Made by a program: the position numbers and the translations under genes. From Ephemerocybe angulata (Eukaryota; Basidiomycota; Agaricomycetes; Agaricales; Psathyrellaceae), in NCBI GenBank assembly GCA_013368325.1, contig JAACJK010000165.1:62001-126000 (forward strand): a DNA stretch of 64,000 nucleotides, written 5' to 3'. Shown one piece after another: positions 22,336 to 33,524 of this stretch (positions are counted from its first letter, which is position 1; each line of letters opens with the position of its first letter). Under the pieces are notes generated by a model. It did not search any database and was not told where the DNA came from. It saw only the letters and a program-made list of their open reading frames with translations.

Positions 22336-23589
22336 ATGGGCACAGTCGACCTCCAAGAGGCCAAGGGGTCCAACGACCTACTTCGCCCTACACCCACACC
22401 CACATTTCCTCCTACATCGTCCACTCTAGCACTTGCCCCTCAATCCTCCCTCGCTTTCTCCCTACCAAACCCATATCCACGAACGTCCTGGGCACCCAGT
22501 CCTCCAGAGCGCAGATCGGATTACGACTCAACCTCAGCATCCTCCCCGTCATCGAACCCGCCAGCCCGCTCCACGGCCGCTGCCAGCGTCGGAGCGAATG
22601 CGGAGAAGATCTCGACGACGGCGGTCTTAGCGGGCGTGCTAGGCAGCTTTGGATTCTTCGTGCTCCTCGGGGTTTTGTTTATTTTCTGGAGGAAACGGAA
22701 GATGGCGGCGGAGCGGGCTGAGAGGAGGAGGAACCGGGCACGAAGGAAGGAGAAGGGTGGGAGTGGGGGGCAGGACGGGGTTCAGGGCCCTGGAAGGAGG
22801 ACCAAAGAGGTGAAAGAGATCGCGGAGATGGCCCGGATGCACGAGGAACCAACAAACCTTCGACCGCCAACCCCGGCGTATACGACACCAAATGCCTCAT
22901 CGCAGACTAAGCAAAAGTCACAGGCGATTCAACAGGACCGACGAGAGCAGCATGGTACACGGCAGGGTGAAACCAGCTTGCTGACGAGGCCGACGCCGGC
23001 CCAGCAGGAACGTAACGGTAGTGATTTCAATCAGCCTTCCGGTGAGGGGACGTCGGGGACGAGAGTACTGGGTGTCCCGTCATCTTCGCCTGCTTTGCAA
23101 GCAATCCCAGGGGAGCCCAAGATAACCTCTGGCAAGAGGATTTTGGCGGTAGCGAACGACACCACGCCGACTCCGAATGGCAGACCGCAGCCGCAGGGCA
23201 TGACTCTGACTCGAGAAGATGCACATACCTATCCATCCGGATCGCCGCGAAGAAACGCTCTTCCAAGGCTCAGAGAATCGCAGGAGGAAGAACGACCAGG
23301 GACACCTGTGCCACTGCACCCGCCGTTGCGCGAGTTCTCCTCGCATGGATCGGGGCGTGGAAGCCCTGCGTCAGGCCGTCTTCGTCAGCCTCGCAGACGA
23401 CTCGCCTCGGCGGCAGGAGATGCCACGGCATCTGATTCCGAGTATTTCTCGGATGCCAGCATCGGGACACGACAGACCTTGATGTCGACCATAAGTGCAT
23501 CGAGAGCAGCGAGGAATAATTCTGCGAGAGGGGTGCCCGTTCAGCAGCAAGTGGTGTTGGATCTGCCACCCGCTTACACCCCCGACTGA
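22336..23589 (+). CDS. Single-pass membrane protein, Ser/Pro-rich ectodomain
   Basis: Intronless 417-aa frame. Residues 1-90 are rich in Pro, Ser and Thr with no obvious signal peptide. One hydrophobic helix at about 93-117 (TTAVLAGVLGSFGFFVLLGVL...) ends in FWRKRK, followed by a basic stretch of Arg and Lys that places the long low-complexity tail in the cytosol by the positive-inside rule. The tail has many SP and TP dipeptides. Same design as the proteins at 6417 and 63134 but not alignable with them. Possibly a cell-surface sensor or wall-associated protein; no family recognised. Confidence 0.6.
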   Translation: MGTVDLQEAKGSNDLLRPTPTPTFPPTSSTLALAPQSSLAFSLPNPYPRTSWAPSPPERRSDYDSTSASSPSSNPPARSTAAASVGANAEKISTTAVLAGVLGSFGFFVLLGVLFIFWRKRKMAAERAERRRNRARRKEKGGSGGQDGVQGPGRRTKEVKEIAEMARMHEEPTNLRPPTPAYTTPNASSQTKQKSQAIQQDRREQHGTRQGETSLLTRPTPAQQERNGSDFNQPSGEGTSGTRVLGVPSSSPALQAIPGEPKITSGKRILAVANDTTPTPNGRPQPQGMTLTREDAHTYPSGSPRRNALPRLRESQEEERPGTPVPLHPPLREFSSHGSGRGSPASGRLRQPRRRLASAAGDATASDSEYFSDASIGTRQTLMSTISASRAARNNSARGVPVQQQVVLDLPPAYTPD

Positions 23590-23894
23590 AATTTATTGGA
23601 CAATGTTCCGCGCCCGGTTCGGTCGGGAACGGACAAATACACGAGCGCCTATTATTATTTTGTTGAACTTTGTACACGAATCCGTCATATCAATCCGTTT
23701 CGGGTAATTGTTCCGGCACAAAGTTCACAATTCCGGCGGATTTACATCAGGATGATGATGAATCATCGGCAGATAGTTCCGCTTGGAAACCCTGGACTGG
23801 GCGTTAACGGCCATGCAATTGCAAATCGGGCTTTTCCTACAACCCCACCGTCCCACCGACGTCCCCGTCGTTCTCCTCTCCAAACGGTTCATGA
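23590..23894. other. Short intergenic spacer
   Basis: Promoter region of the flippase gene. A pyrimidine-rich stretch lies just before the start codon. No other feature seen. Confidence 0.4.
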
Positions 23895-26800
23895 ATGTCG
23901 ACAAAGGGTGCCTCTAAGAAAGGCAAGGGAACTGGCTTATGGGCTGCTCTCCGCAGGCTCGCGGACGCCGATGTCGGGGACCTCTTCTCGCGAAAACGCG
24001 AGCCAGGACCGCCAAGAACGGTCTATGCAAACCAGCCTCTGCCGCAGGACTATTTCGACGTCAAGGGGAAGCTGAAGAAGGAGTACGAGTACATCACGAA
24101 CCAGGTTATCACCTCAAAGTATACCGCCCTGACCTTCGTGCCTCGAAACATCTTGGAGCAGTTCAGGCGTGTTGCGAATTTGTGCGTGTTCATTCTAATT
24201 ATGCCTGGATTTCTTGCGCTGAAGTCTGAATTCTGACCCCTAGATACTTCCTGGCTATCTCGATCCTGCAGTTCTTCCCGAAATTTACAACGGTCGCACC
24301 GGGCGTCGTTATTTTGCCATTGGTCATCATCCTCGGGATAACTGCACTCAAGGATGGATACGAGGACTACCAGCGGCACCAAGCTGACAGGAGGACCAAC
24401 TACAGCAAGGTCAAATTACTCGCAAACCCTGAGATACCCAATTCGAACGGGATGACGGCCAAGACGAAGACGTTCGTGCGACGAATACTCCCTTCGCGAA
24501 AGCCGGACCCCCGGAGTTCGTTCAGCTCGGACGCCACTACTGTCTTCTCCAAGACCTCACGAAACTCGAAGGAAACCGTCGCAACCAGCATTCGCGAGCC
24601 TATCGAGTACGACTACGATGGGAACGGCTCCCACTGGAAGGACTCCTTCTGGGAGGACGTCCGTGTTGGAGACTTTGTCAAGATCGTGGAGGGTGAGCAG
24701 TTCCCTGCCGACATCCTCATCTGTGCGACCTCGGAAGAGGAGAACGTCGCTTTCGTCGAGACGAAGAATCTCGACGGTGAGACCAATCTCAAGTCGCGGC
24801 GAGCGGTGGATGCCCTCACCCAGCTGAATAATGCCGGGGAATGCGGGAATGCCCGCAATGCATTCACAGTCAAGTGCGATACACCGGACACCGACATGTA
24901 CAGGCTCAACGCCGTCGTCAACGTTGGTGGCCATGAGTACGCCGTCGACATCAACAACATCCTGCTTCGAGGAACGCAGCTCAAGAATACTGGCTGGGCG
25001 ATCGGCTTCGTGCTCTTCACCGGGGAGGATACCAAGATTGTTATGAACTCCGGTGGTACGCCGAGTAAGCGCAGTCGAGTGGAGCGTCAAATGAACCCAC
25101 AAGTGTACGTGCCGCAACAGCTACCTTATCTGATACATTCACACTAACATGCCAAGCTTAGTATCATCAACTTGATTATCATCGCTGCCGTCGCTGTAAT
25201 TTGCGCCATTGCAGATTCGATGCTTCAGGTCAAATATTACGAGCTTGCGGCGCCCTGGCTATACGGCGACAACCTCTCTGACGACAACCCCCGGATAAAC
25301 GGTCTCATCACTTGGGCGTACGCGCTCCTGACTTTCCAGGATATCGTCCCCATCTCACTATACCTCTCCATCGAAGTCGTGCGAACAGTCCAAGCACTGT
25401 TCATCTACTTCGACTATGATATCTACTACAAGAAGACAGATCAGCCTACCATCGCAAGAAGTTGGAATTTATCGGACGATCTCGGCCAAATCGAGTACAT
25501 CTTCTCTGACAAAACGGGCACACTAACGCAGGTGAGTGTTTGGCATGGTCACCCTTCCAGCCCAGTTTATTGATGTGGGACTTTCAGAACCAAATGATCT
25601 TCCGAAAATGCACCATTGGCGGCGTCGCCTACAGAGGCGAGCCTGATCCTCTGGAAGACGATGATCTGGAGGACGACGAAGGCCTCAAGGAGGTTCCCCT
25701 TCTCCTCGACGAGAAAGACGTTGAGAAATCGACGGAGAAACTCGACGTTCCCATCCGCATCGACCTCGCCCCGAGCTCCTCCAGTAGTGTCCTCAATAGA
25801 ACCCCTTCAACCTCGTCATTACCCCAGGACGACGAGACATTCCACTTCCACGACCCACAGCTCCAACGCGACCTCGACGACGCGTTCAACGCCGAAGAGG
25901 GCTCGTCCAACGCCGCACACGCGCGCCATCTAAACGGCTTCTTCACCGTCCTCTCTCTCTGCCACACCGTCTTGACAGGGGTCGACCCCGTCACGGGCGA
26001 GATGACCTATAAGTCACAGTCCCCCGATGAAGGCGCGCTCGTCCAGGCGGCAGCCGATGTCGGGTACCGGTTCGTTGGACGCGATCGCGAAACGCTCCTG
26101 CTCCGCACGCCGGGCAGCGAGGAGCTCGAGAAGTATGAGCTTTTGAATATCCTCGAGTTTACGAGTGCGAGGAAGAGGATGAGTGTGGTTGTGCGGAAGA
26201 TTGAGGAAGTCCAGGAGGGGCAGCCAGGTAATGGAAGGCTGATGTTGCTTTGCAAGGGTGCCGACAACGTGATCTTTGAGCGATTGAGGCCTGGAGCGGA
26301 CGAGATGAAGGCGGAGACGGAAGTTCATTTGAGCGAGTTTGCGAATACAGGGTTGCGGACGTTGACTTTGGCTTACAAGATTATTCAGGGTGAGTGACCA
26401 TTAACAATCTCTTTGGCCGGCCAAACTGACAGCGATTGCAGAGGATGAATATGCGAGATGGAGCGAGCGGTATCACCAGGCGACAATTGCGATGGAGGAC
26501 AGGGAGGAACACATTGAGGAGGTCTCCGACGAACTCGAGCGCGACCTTCGCCTCCTGGGTGCCACCGCTATCGAGGATCGTCTGCAAGACGGTGTTCCCG
26601 AGACGATCGCCGACCTCAAGAAAGCAGGTATCAAGATCTGGGTCGCGACGGGCGACAAGATGGAGACCGCCATCGCCATCGGCAAGAGCACGAACCTCAT
26701 CGGCGAGCAGTCTAACATCGTCATCCTCCGAGGCGGAGGCGATCGGTCTGTGCCAGAGCAGATGGTCAGAGCGTTCCAGCAGTTCTTCCCGGAGGTGGAC

Positions 26801-28717
26801 GTGGCGAGGGAGATGCAGCCGCGCAAGTCGTCGAGCTCTAGGTATGAGGGGGATAGGATCGCTCCGCTGCGCAGGATTGATACGGGCATGACGGATATTG
26901 TGGGGATGGAGAATGGGGATCGGCCAGGAGGGTTTGTGCTGGTTGTGGATGGTGTGGGGTTGCTGGAGGCGTTCCGGGATGAGGAGAGCAAGGCGCTACT
27001 TTTGAGTCTGTCGCAGCAGTGCGAGGGCGTTATTTGTTGTCGTGTTTCGCCGCTGCAGAAGGCGCTTGTTGTGAAGCTCGTCAAGGATGGGCTGGGGGCG
27101 ATGACGTTGGCTATTGGAGACGGTGCGAACGATGTTAGTATGATTCAGGCGGCTGATGTGGGAGTGGGTATCAGTGGAGAGGAGGGGTTGCAGGCTGTCA
27201 ACTCGTCGGATTATGCGATTGCGCAGTTCAAGTACTTGAAGAAGCTCTTGCTTGTACATGGTCATTGGTCATATGCGCGGAACGGTACCATGTGAGTCCT
27301 GGATAATTTTCGCGACGGGCTGGTGCTAATGGGCAATAGGATTCTCAACTTCTTCTACAAGAACATGCTGCCATTTGGTATCAAGTTCTGGTTCATGATC
27401 TATTCTGGTTGGAGCGCAAACTAGTGAGTGTGGTCTAGCTCTCCATTTGGCTCGTACTGACCACTCGCAGTGTTTATGACTATATCTATGTTTTGTTCTG
27501 GAACTCTATCTTCACAGTCTTGCCTGTTGTCGGTGTCGGTGTTTTCGATCGCATCCTAGGTACGTTTATTGCCCTGATTGAGATGAGAGACATCATGTTA
27601 ACCGTCTTCCAGATTACCATATACTCATGGACGTTCCGGAATTATATCGATACGGACGTGAAGGGTATTGGTTTAGCATGCGGTCATTCTTCGTCTACAT
27701 GGTCGATGCACTTGTGCAGGTATGTGGTTGCCATTCGCTCTCCAGTTCATCGCTGACATTACGTAGTCGGTCGTCATCTATTTCATCATCTTGTATACCT
27801 ATACCTCCCCTACATCGCGGACGGACGGATACGACATCAACCAAACCGAGTTCTCTACGACCATGGCCATGGTCGGCGTCATGGTGGCAAACATCTATGT
27901 CGGACTGAACGCTTCAGCGTGGACGTGGTGGCTTACCTTCACCGTGTTCATTGGCAGTATCGTCCTCTGGGTCTTCACAGTTATCTACTCAGCCATCGCC
28001 CCCAGCTTCGCATCCACGTTCCTCTACGGCAACAACTACTTCCTCTTCACCTCGGCGTACTTCTGGCTCTGCCTCCCCATCACCTTCCTCGTCCCCTTGC
28101 TCCCTCGATACCTCTTCAAGTACTGGAAATTCTCAATCGAGCCGACGGACATCGACATTCTGCGTGCGGCCATCGCCAAGAACCCGCATCAAGACTGGAC
28201 ACAGTACTCTGGGCCGCACCGGAACGCGGACCACCTGCACGACCTCGCCGCGCTAAAGCAAGAGGGCATCCGGATGTCACGGCGGCACTCTTCGCGCGCG
28301 AGCTTCGCTTCAGGGCATGTGGCGGGACGGCCGTCGATGGATTTGAGAGCGGCGAGTCGGACGGATATGGCGACGGGCTTGACGTCCGTCGACCGTGGAT
28401 TCGGGTTCGCGATGGAGGAGGGCGGTGTCGAGATCCGGCGCATCCAAACAAACATCTCGGAGAGGCGGTTCGGGGAGAGCGCGGCGAGTGGGCGTCGGAG
28501 GGGCGAGAAGGGGAAGGGGACGTTGAGGAAAATATTCCCGCTAAGGAGGTCGAAGGTCGTAAAGGAGGAAGAGTTTTCCAATACCCCTTTGTCGCCACCA
28601 CCACCAACACCGACACCTTTGTCACCTTTGTCACCGAGCTATCCTGTCCCTGAGCCCATGCATTCACCGTCGTCGACGACGTATCCCCCACCTCAATCAC
28701 CCCCTCCATTTTCATGA
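23895..28717 (+). CDS. P4-type ATPase, Dnf1/Dnf2-like phospholipid flippase
   Basis: Nine exons: 23895..24181, 24244..25104, 25162..25531, 25588..26389, 26442..27291, 27340..27423, 27471..27559, 27613..27719 and 27767..28717; 4401 nt, 1466 aa. It flips phospholipids to the cytosolic leaflet of plasma or endosomal membranes, normally with a Cdc50/Lem3 subunit (not in this window). Seen: NLDGETNLKSR actuator motif, P4-type PISLYLSIEVVR in M4, phosphorylation motif DKTGTLTQ ending at residue 506, nucleotide-domain KGADNVIFERL, TGDKMETA near 843 and GDGANDVSMIQAADVGVGI. SWNLSDDLGQIEYIF next to the motif favours the Dnf1/2 branch over Drs2. All nine exons keep frame, and introns are 47-62 nt. The Ser/Pro-rich C-terminal tail is probably regulatory. 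Confidence 0.95.
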
Positions 28718-28767
28718 CCATAGATATTATGAACGGATCTGCCCTATCTTTGTATCCATTACGACTT

Positions 28768-28915
28768 GCTACATAGACACTTCCTCATGCATCCTATTCT
28801 CCTACTATCCTAATTTGTATCTGCTGTAATTCTAAACGTAGCTAACCTGATTTCCCTCATTTTGTAGCCCTCCCTCGCTTTAACATTGTAGATAAATGAC
28901 ATTACTACATACTAC
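28768..28915. repeat. Flippase 3' flank, duplicated at 33307-33455
   Basis: About 148 nt downstream of the flippase stop match 33307-33455 with few differences. The copy shows that the DUF4246 duplication carried the end of the neighbouring transcript with it. Confidence 0.8.
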
Positions 28916-28962
28916 AGACATTCCTTGGATCTTAGGCTAAGGTGATATGAAGCCCCCACTCG

Positions 28963-31036
28963 TCAGTGTTCACATAGAGAGATGATTCCCCCCGCAAACT
29001 GTGCCTGATGGCTAACAACGAATGATTTCCTTTCCTCCATCAACAACTCCCTCTGTTCCTTCGCTTCATCCATGCCAATGGGAAAGCCTTCGACACCGGA
29101 GAATATCTGGACTTTCAACTCGTTCGGCAAGTTCGTGAGTGCATCCGCATCCCGACCCTGCTCCTTCGATATGAGTTCCTCCGACCACCAATCAAGCCTC
29201 TGTGGTGGAATGTCAGCTGTGCTGATAACGCTGGTGTGTGGGTCCACGAGGAAGAGAGCCAGTATCTTCCGATGTCCAGGCTTGGTTGGGTCTGCGAGCT
29301 TGAAAGGCTGGACCTGATGCTGGAGAATGTTGGGGAACGTTATGAGTCTCCCTTCCCTGGTGTCCACGCTCCCGAGGTATTGAATAGTGTCTTCCTCGTT
29401 GGAGAGCCCAAAGACTTGAGGGAGCCACTCGTAATGGTTCTGTGGGTGATTGACATGCTCATATCCCACATCGGGAGATTGTTGCCGGAACGAGAGGCTG
29501 GAAGGTGTGAGGTTCTCGGAGGAGTAGTAGTAGATAGCACTGGCACAGATGGCCTCGTTCTACGAAATCCGAAGTCAGTTTATGTCAAAGCCTTGGAATC
29601 GTCCTCAGGCGTACCATCATCCCTTCGACATGCCAAGCGCCGCCTTCATATTCAGGTTTATCTGGCGTGAGCTCGATATTAACGAGCTTTACAATGACCT
29701 GCAAGGGCCTTTTCAAGCCCCACTCCGTCTTCAAACAAAGCCGAGGGGGCTCAGGAAGGGGTTCAAATTCTCCGGGCTCAGGAAGGATGACCCTCCTGGT
29801 ATCCTCGCACCAGGCCTCGAACGCTTCAACTCGAGCATCATAGTCTTCGTCATCCTCGTCTTCGCCCTGCTCAGGGTAGGGTTCAGTGTTTTCAGGGTCC
29901 GGATCGTAGCGGGCTTCCCTGTACACGACGCGCCGAACCGAGTTAGGAGAGTTGTGGTGAGGAGAGAGCGTAAGTTCCCAGAGAGGAATGGCGGCTTCGA
30001 TGATGTCCTCGATGACAGTGTAGAGTTCGCGGTGGTGCTTTGGATGGAGGTTGTTGATATAAGTAGCGATTCTGTAGTTGCAAATCGCAATTAGGCTGGC
30101 ATCTAAGAGGTCTCCTGCGCTGGAGGATTGGAGGGGGTGACTTACTTCGGTTTCTCCCCTGAGATATCGACTTCACAAGGCAGCCACTGAAACTTGTTAC
30201 TATACGGAAAGTGCTCCGGTGTTTGCGGTTGCCAATGAGGCCCTGGTGGTGGTGGTGGTGGAAGTGGTGGAACAACCGTAACCTCCCCTTCTCCGCATCG
30301 GCCAATGGAATCATCGAGCGTCGTAGCCGCCGCACCTACAGGCAAGATCTTACTCGTGCCATAGATCAAAGGGAATAGGCTTGGATGCACGAGATCAAGG
30401 ACTTTACCATCCGAGCCGGGGTGCCAGTCCTTCTTGTTGTCTGGAACCTGTTCGAGAGGACGAACGCGCTCGATGAGGGAACGTCTGGTGGCCTCGGGGA
30501 CTGCAAAGTCTGATTTCCAGACGTCACCGGGGTACACTTGGATAGCCCCTCCCGGCAATTTGGCGTAGTTCTCTGCCCGATGCTGCAGCTCCTTGATGCA
30601 GTACGCAAACATTTTCTCAGTCATGTGTACTTCCGCCGGAGCGTCTTCCTTTATCGCCTCCTCCGAGGAGTCCTCCCTCCACTTTTGGATAATGCTTTCA
30701 TCGTAGACCTAGAGCGCCAAGGGTCAAGCAGATCGCGCAGATATCTCCGTGATTGCCACATACCTTCTTTGTCCACTCAGCCTTGTCCGTCACGGCGTTC
30801 ATGAATCGCAGCATAGTCAACTCCCGGAGAGTGATAAGTTTCAAGCTTGACGCACGCCGTTAGACGACAACACCATAAGAATACGGCCCGTGCACTCACA
30901 CTCCCCCATCGGCACCACAGTCAACAAGAGCATTCGGGAAGAGAGCCCGTCGACCCTTCTCCGATTTAGGGACCCAATCGAGTTTCTTCCCATGGCCTGG
31001 CTTTTCAGTCACTACGAGAGGGACGAGACCAGACAT
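28963..31036 (-). CDS. DUF4246 protein (copy 1 of 3)
   Basis: Five exons: 30900..31036, 30764..30845, 30146..30708, 29615..30095 and 28963..29559; 1860 nt, 619 aa. Recognised by the fungal DUF4246 layout: TMLRFMNAVTDKAEW near the N-terminus, TYINNLHPKHHRELY in the middle, then WHVEGMMNEAI...YYY and QHQVQPFKLADPTKPGHRKI. His and Glu of HVEG (about 416-418), the QHQ His (about 502) and the later Arg could be an Fe(II)/2-oxoglutarate centre; this is inference. An acidic stretch (DPDPENTEPYPEQGEDEDD) and a poly-Pro run flank the centre. Intact, convergent with the flippase, and very close in sequence, introns included, to copies 2 and 3. Confidence 0.85.
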
Positions 31037-31443
31037 AGCTGGGGGATGACAATGCTGATAACTCGGTGGGGTTGCTCAGGTTGTTTATATAGATCGAAAG
31101 CCATAAGCAGACCTCTGTAGATATCACAACTGTCAGTGGGTGAAAGGGTGTGATCCAAGGGGCCGCAGGCCGAGCAGCCCGAGGGTACGAGGTCCCCGCC
31201 GCGGCCTAGGGTACCGTCAAGGTACCGTAACGGCAAGCGATGCCGATGCCAGAGCCTCGAGCCCTTTGCTTCATCCAAGAGTCAAGGGAAAGTAGGTATT
31301 CACGAAACACAAGAGACGAGCATGGAATAGCTGACAGTCAAATACTTGAAAGGTATTCTCTGTAAAAATGTCTTCATCGATATCATTTGAATCGTGAAGC
31401 ACTGTCCGAGACTCTGGGGCAACTAAAATCGAGATTCGATAGT
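31037..31443. other. DUF4246 copy 1 upstream region
   Basis: Promoter of copy 1, alignable with the copy 2 upstream region to about 31190 (GGGGCCG...GCAGCCCGAGGGTAC). Two GGTACCGT words occur near 31205-31225. No gene. Confidence 0.5.
31084..31091 (-). promoter_or_regulatory. TATA box of DUF4246 copy 1
   Basis: TATATAAA on the minus strand, 48 nt before the start codon. The same box precedes copies 2 and 3. Confidence 0.6.
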
Positions 31444-32767
31444 TTAGAGATCATATACGGGAAATGTTATCGATACGGCTACTAGTAATCGACCTGTCTG
31501 ACCAGTCCGAGCAAGTTTAGCGGATGCTTCCTCAGAGAGCTGGTCGATGACTGCCTCGGTCTCGTGCGTGTCCAATAACTCCAATTCGTCAGCCCAGAAA
31601 TCACGCTGGATCACGAACTCGAGCTTGACCTGAAGTCGGTTATTGGCTAGGCCGGAGAGGTATTCGTCAAGGAACGACCATTCTTCAGTATCTGGGAGAA
31701 TGGAAAGAGAATGGTCATTGGCCACTTTGCAGGTTGCTGTGAGAATGTCGATTTGCAGGGACAGTGATTCTAAGACCTCCAAATTATTCGACCCGTACTT
31801 GGAAAGGGTCATTCTCATGTCCTGCACAAACTCAGGGCAACGGAGATAGAGAGGCTCCCCGATGTCCCCCCAACTGTAGGAAGACACTCCAATGTCGAGG
31901 TGTTTGACTTGAGGAAGCAAACATATGTCCTCTTCATCAGCTACACTCTGTGTAAGTAATTCCATCGCCAAGGAGAAACAGGAAGGGACTACTTGACTCA
32001 CCAGTGATCTCGCGCACACGAAGTACGATTCGTTCCACTGTCCCACGACATGCACGAAGGATTTCTCTGCACGTAATCCAACTTTCGGATGAGACGCAGC
32101 AGTCCATTCGAAATGTCTTCAGGTGGGAAAACAAGCTTGGACTTGCAAGGGCGAGGGTCTGAACGTACCCTCCAGACTCAGCCACCACAACTAGCTCAGT
32201 CAACTTGGTGGTAGAAGCAAATGTTCTTGTGTCTGTGCCAGGTGTTCCCAGCATGCGCTCTAAACGCAAGCTCCTGAGGGACGGCGAAGAGAAAATAACT
32301 TGGCTTGGGACGGCCCAGAGACCCTTGATGGCTACTTCGTATATGTCGGGCTGCAAGAGACACTCCGCAATCGCATCTGCAACCCGCTTCGGGATCCATT
32401 CCCAGCGAAAGCTACGGGTTGCAGAGTCGGTAAGTCGAACGGACGATAGAGATGTGAGGCGTTGGAGTACGGGCGGTAGATTTTCTATGAAGAGTGTCTC
32501 CTTGTAAAGGTCCATTCGGATGTTAATGGATTTGACACAGGAGGCCAGGGTTTCCTTCTTCCCGAATAATTTGCGGAGATTTCGGAGCCGTTCCATCGGT
32601 TCTATCGCGTTAGAGCCATATCCGAGATTAATATGCTTGAATATGTGCCGCCTTGCTCGAAAAGCGCATTGCTTCGATACCAAGGACAAGGAATGAAGCG
32701 TGGGCAGCGAGTCTTCGGCCTCGTCTATTATTAGGTCCAGCAGTTCAGGGGGTAAGTGAGGCTGCAT
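31444..32767 (-). CDS. F-box-like protein (copy 5, divergent)
   Basis: Exons 32002..32767 and 31444..31940, 420 aa; 61-nt intron. The acceptor was chosen at the TGTAG before CTGATGAAG, since the nearer CACAG leads to a stop. The N-terminus LPPELLDLIIDEAEDSLPTL, then SLSLVSKQCAFRARRHIFKHI, is an F-box. The remainder is leucine-rich with little identity to copies 1-4, so it belongs to another subfamily. It sits in a mosaic insert between DUF4246 copies 1 and 2, next to a stray CCT3 exon. Confidence 0.75.
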
Positions 32768-32932
32768 TTCGTGAAGAGTTGGTAAGAAGATGGCAGGGAG
32801 TTACAGTGTGAGGTGGTGTTGTGGTTGAGAGCAAGCTGCATTTAAAAGGTTCATTGATCGTGCTTTGTCTCAGGTCACTTGTTTCCCTCGATTCTTCGTT
32901 GATACGGCACTGACTTTATTTCGATTTTCTAG

Positions 32933-33061
32933 GCGAAGCATGCAAACGGCGATTACTCCTGGGATGTGAGCGGTGATACTGGCAAGATCTTCGACATGAA
33001 AGAGTATGACCTGTACGAGAGCGCGAGCGTCAAGATCCAGACTCTCAAGACCGATATCGAG
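32933..33061 (+). pseudogene. CCT3: Isolated internal exon of chaperonin CCT gamma
   Basis: 129 nt, 43 codons, open, bounded by an intact acceptor (TTTTCTAG) and donor (GTGCGT). The peptide includes SGDTGKIFDMKEYDLYESAS and VKIQTLKTDIE, which match the C-terminal part of TCP-1 gamma (general pattern G-D-x-G-K-x-x-D-M-K-E and V-K-x-Q-T-x-K-T). No other CCT3 exon is present on either side, so this is a captured fragment, not a gene. Identification is from recalled family pattern. Confidence 0.7.
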
Positions 33062-33182
33062 GTGCGTTCTCTTTCCATACTTCCCAGACCCCAAGTGTGA
33101 GAATTAACGACCTGCGGGGGAACCATAGCCGGATTCAACTTGAAGTTGCTCGGCTTGTGGCCTCTTGTGGCCCCTTGGTGTG

Positions 33183-33304
33183 ATCTTGACAGAAGAGTAC
33201 GCTGCCTTCCTGAAGAGGAGCAGGATCTCTATCATTTTTCACCGTTCAAGTACTAAGGCCAAACTGAGACTCGCTCGGTAAGACAGTTGCCCATGCAACA
33301 TCTC
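33183..33304. repeat. Block duplicated at 38076-38195
   Basis: Starts TGATCTTGACAGAAGA and runs to AACATCTCA in both places, with small indels. In both copies it lies on the boundary of a DUF4246 unit. One frame is open here but it is not conserved in the partner. Confidence 0.75.
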
Positions 33305-33306
33305 AG

Positions 33307-33455
33307 ATGCTACATAGACGCTTCCTCATGTATCCCTATTCTCCTACTATCCTAATTTGTATCCGCTGTAATTCTAAACGTAGCTAACCTGATTTCCCTC
33401 ATTTTGTAGCCCTCCTTCGCTTTAACGCTGTAGATAAATGACATTACTACACACT
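33307..33455. repeat. Copy of the flippase 3' flank
   Basis: Matches 28768-28915. It lies just downstream of DUF4246 copy 2, as the original lies downstream of copy 1. Confidence 0.8.
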
Positions 33456-33524
33456 GTCCAGTTTACTGTCAACGGTCTAGTCATTGAGGCTAATTGCCAT
33501 CGATTTCCCTCTCCTCAAGCCGAG

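Larger units (their letters stand above)
32768..33524. other. Mosaic spacer between F-box copy 5 and DUF4246 copy 2
   Basis: Built from at least three pieces: an isolated CCT3 exon (32933-33061), a block shared with the far side of DUF4246 copy 3 (33183-33304 against 38076-38195), and a copy of the flippase 3' flank (33307-33455). No complete gene. Confidence 0.7.
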
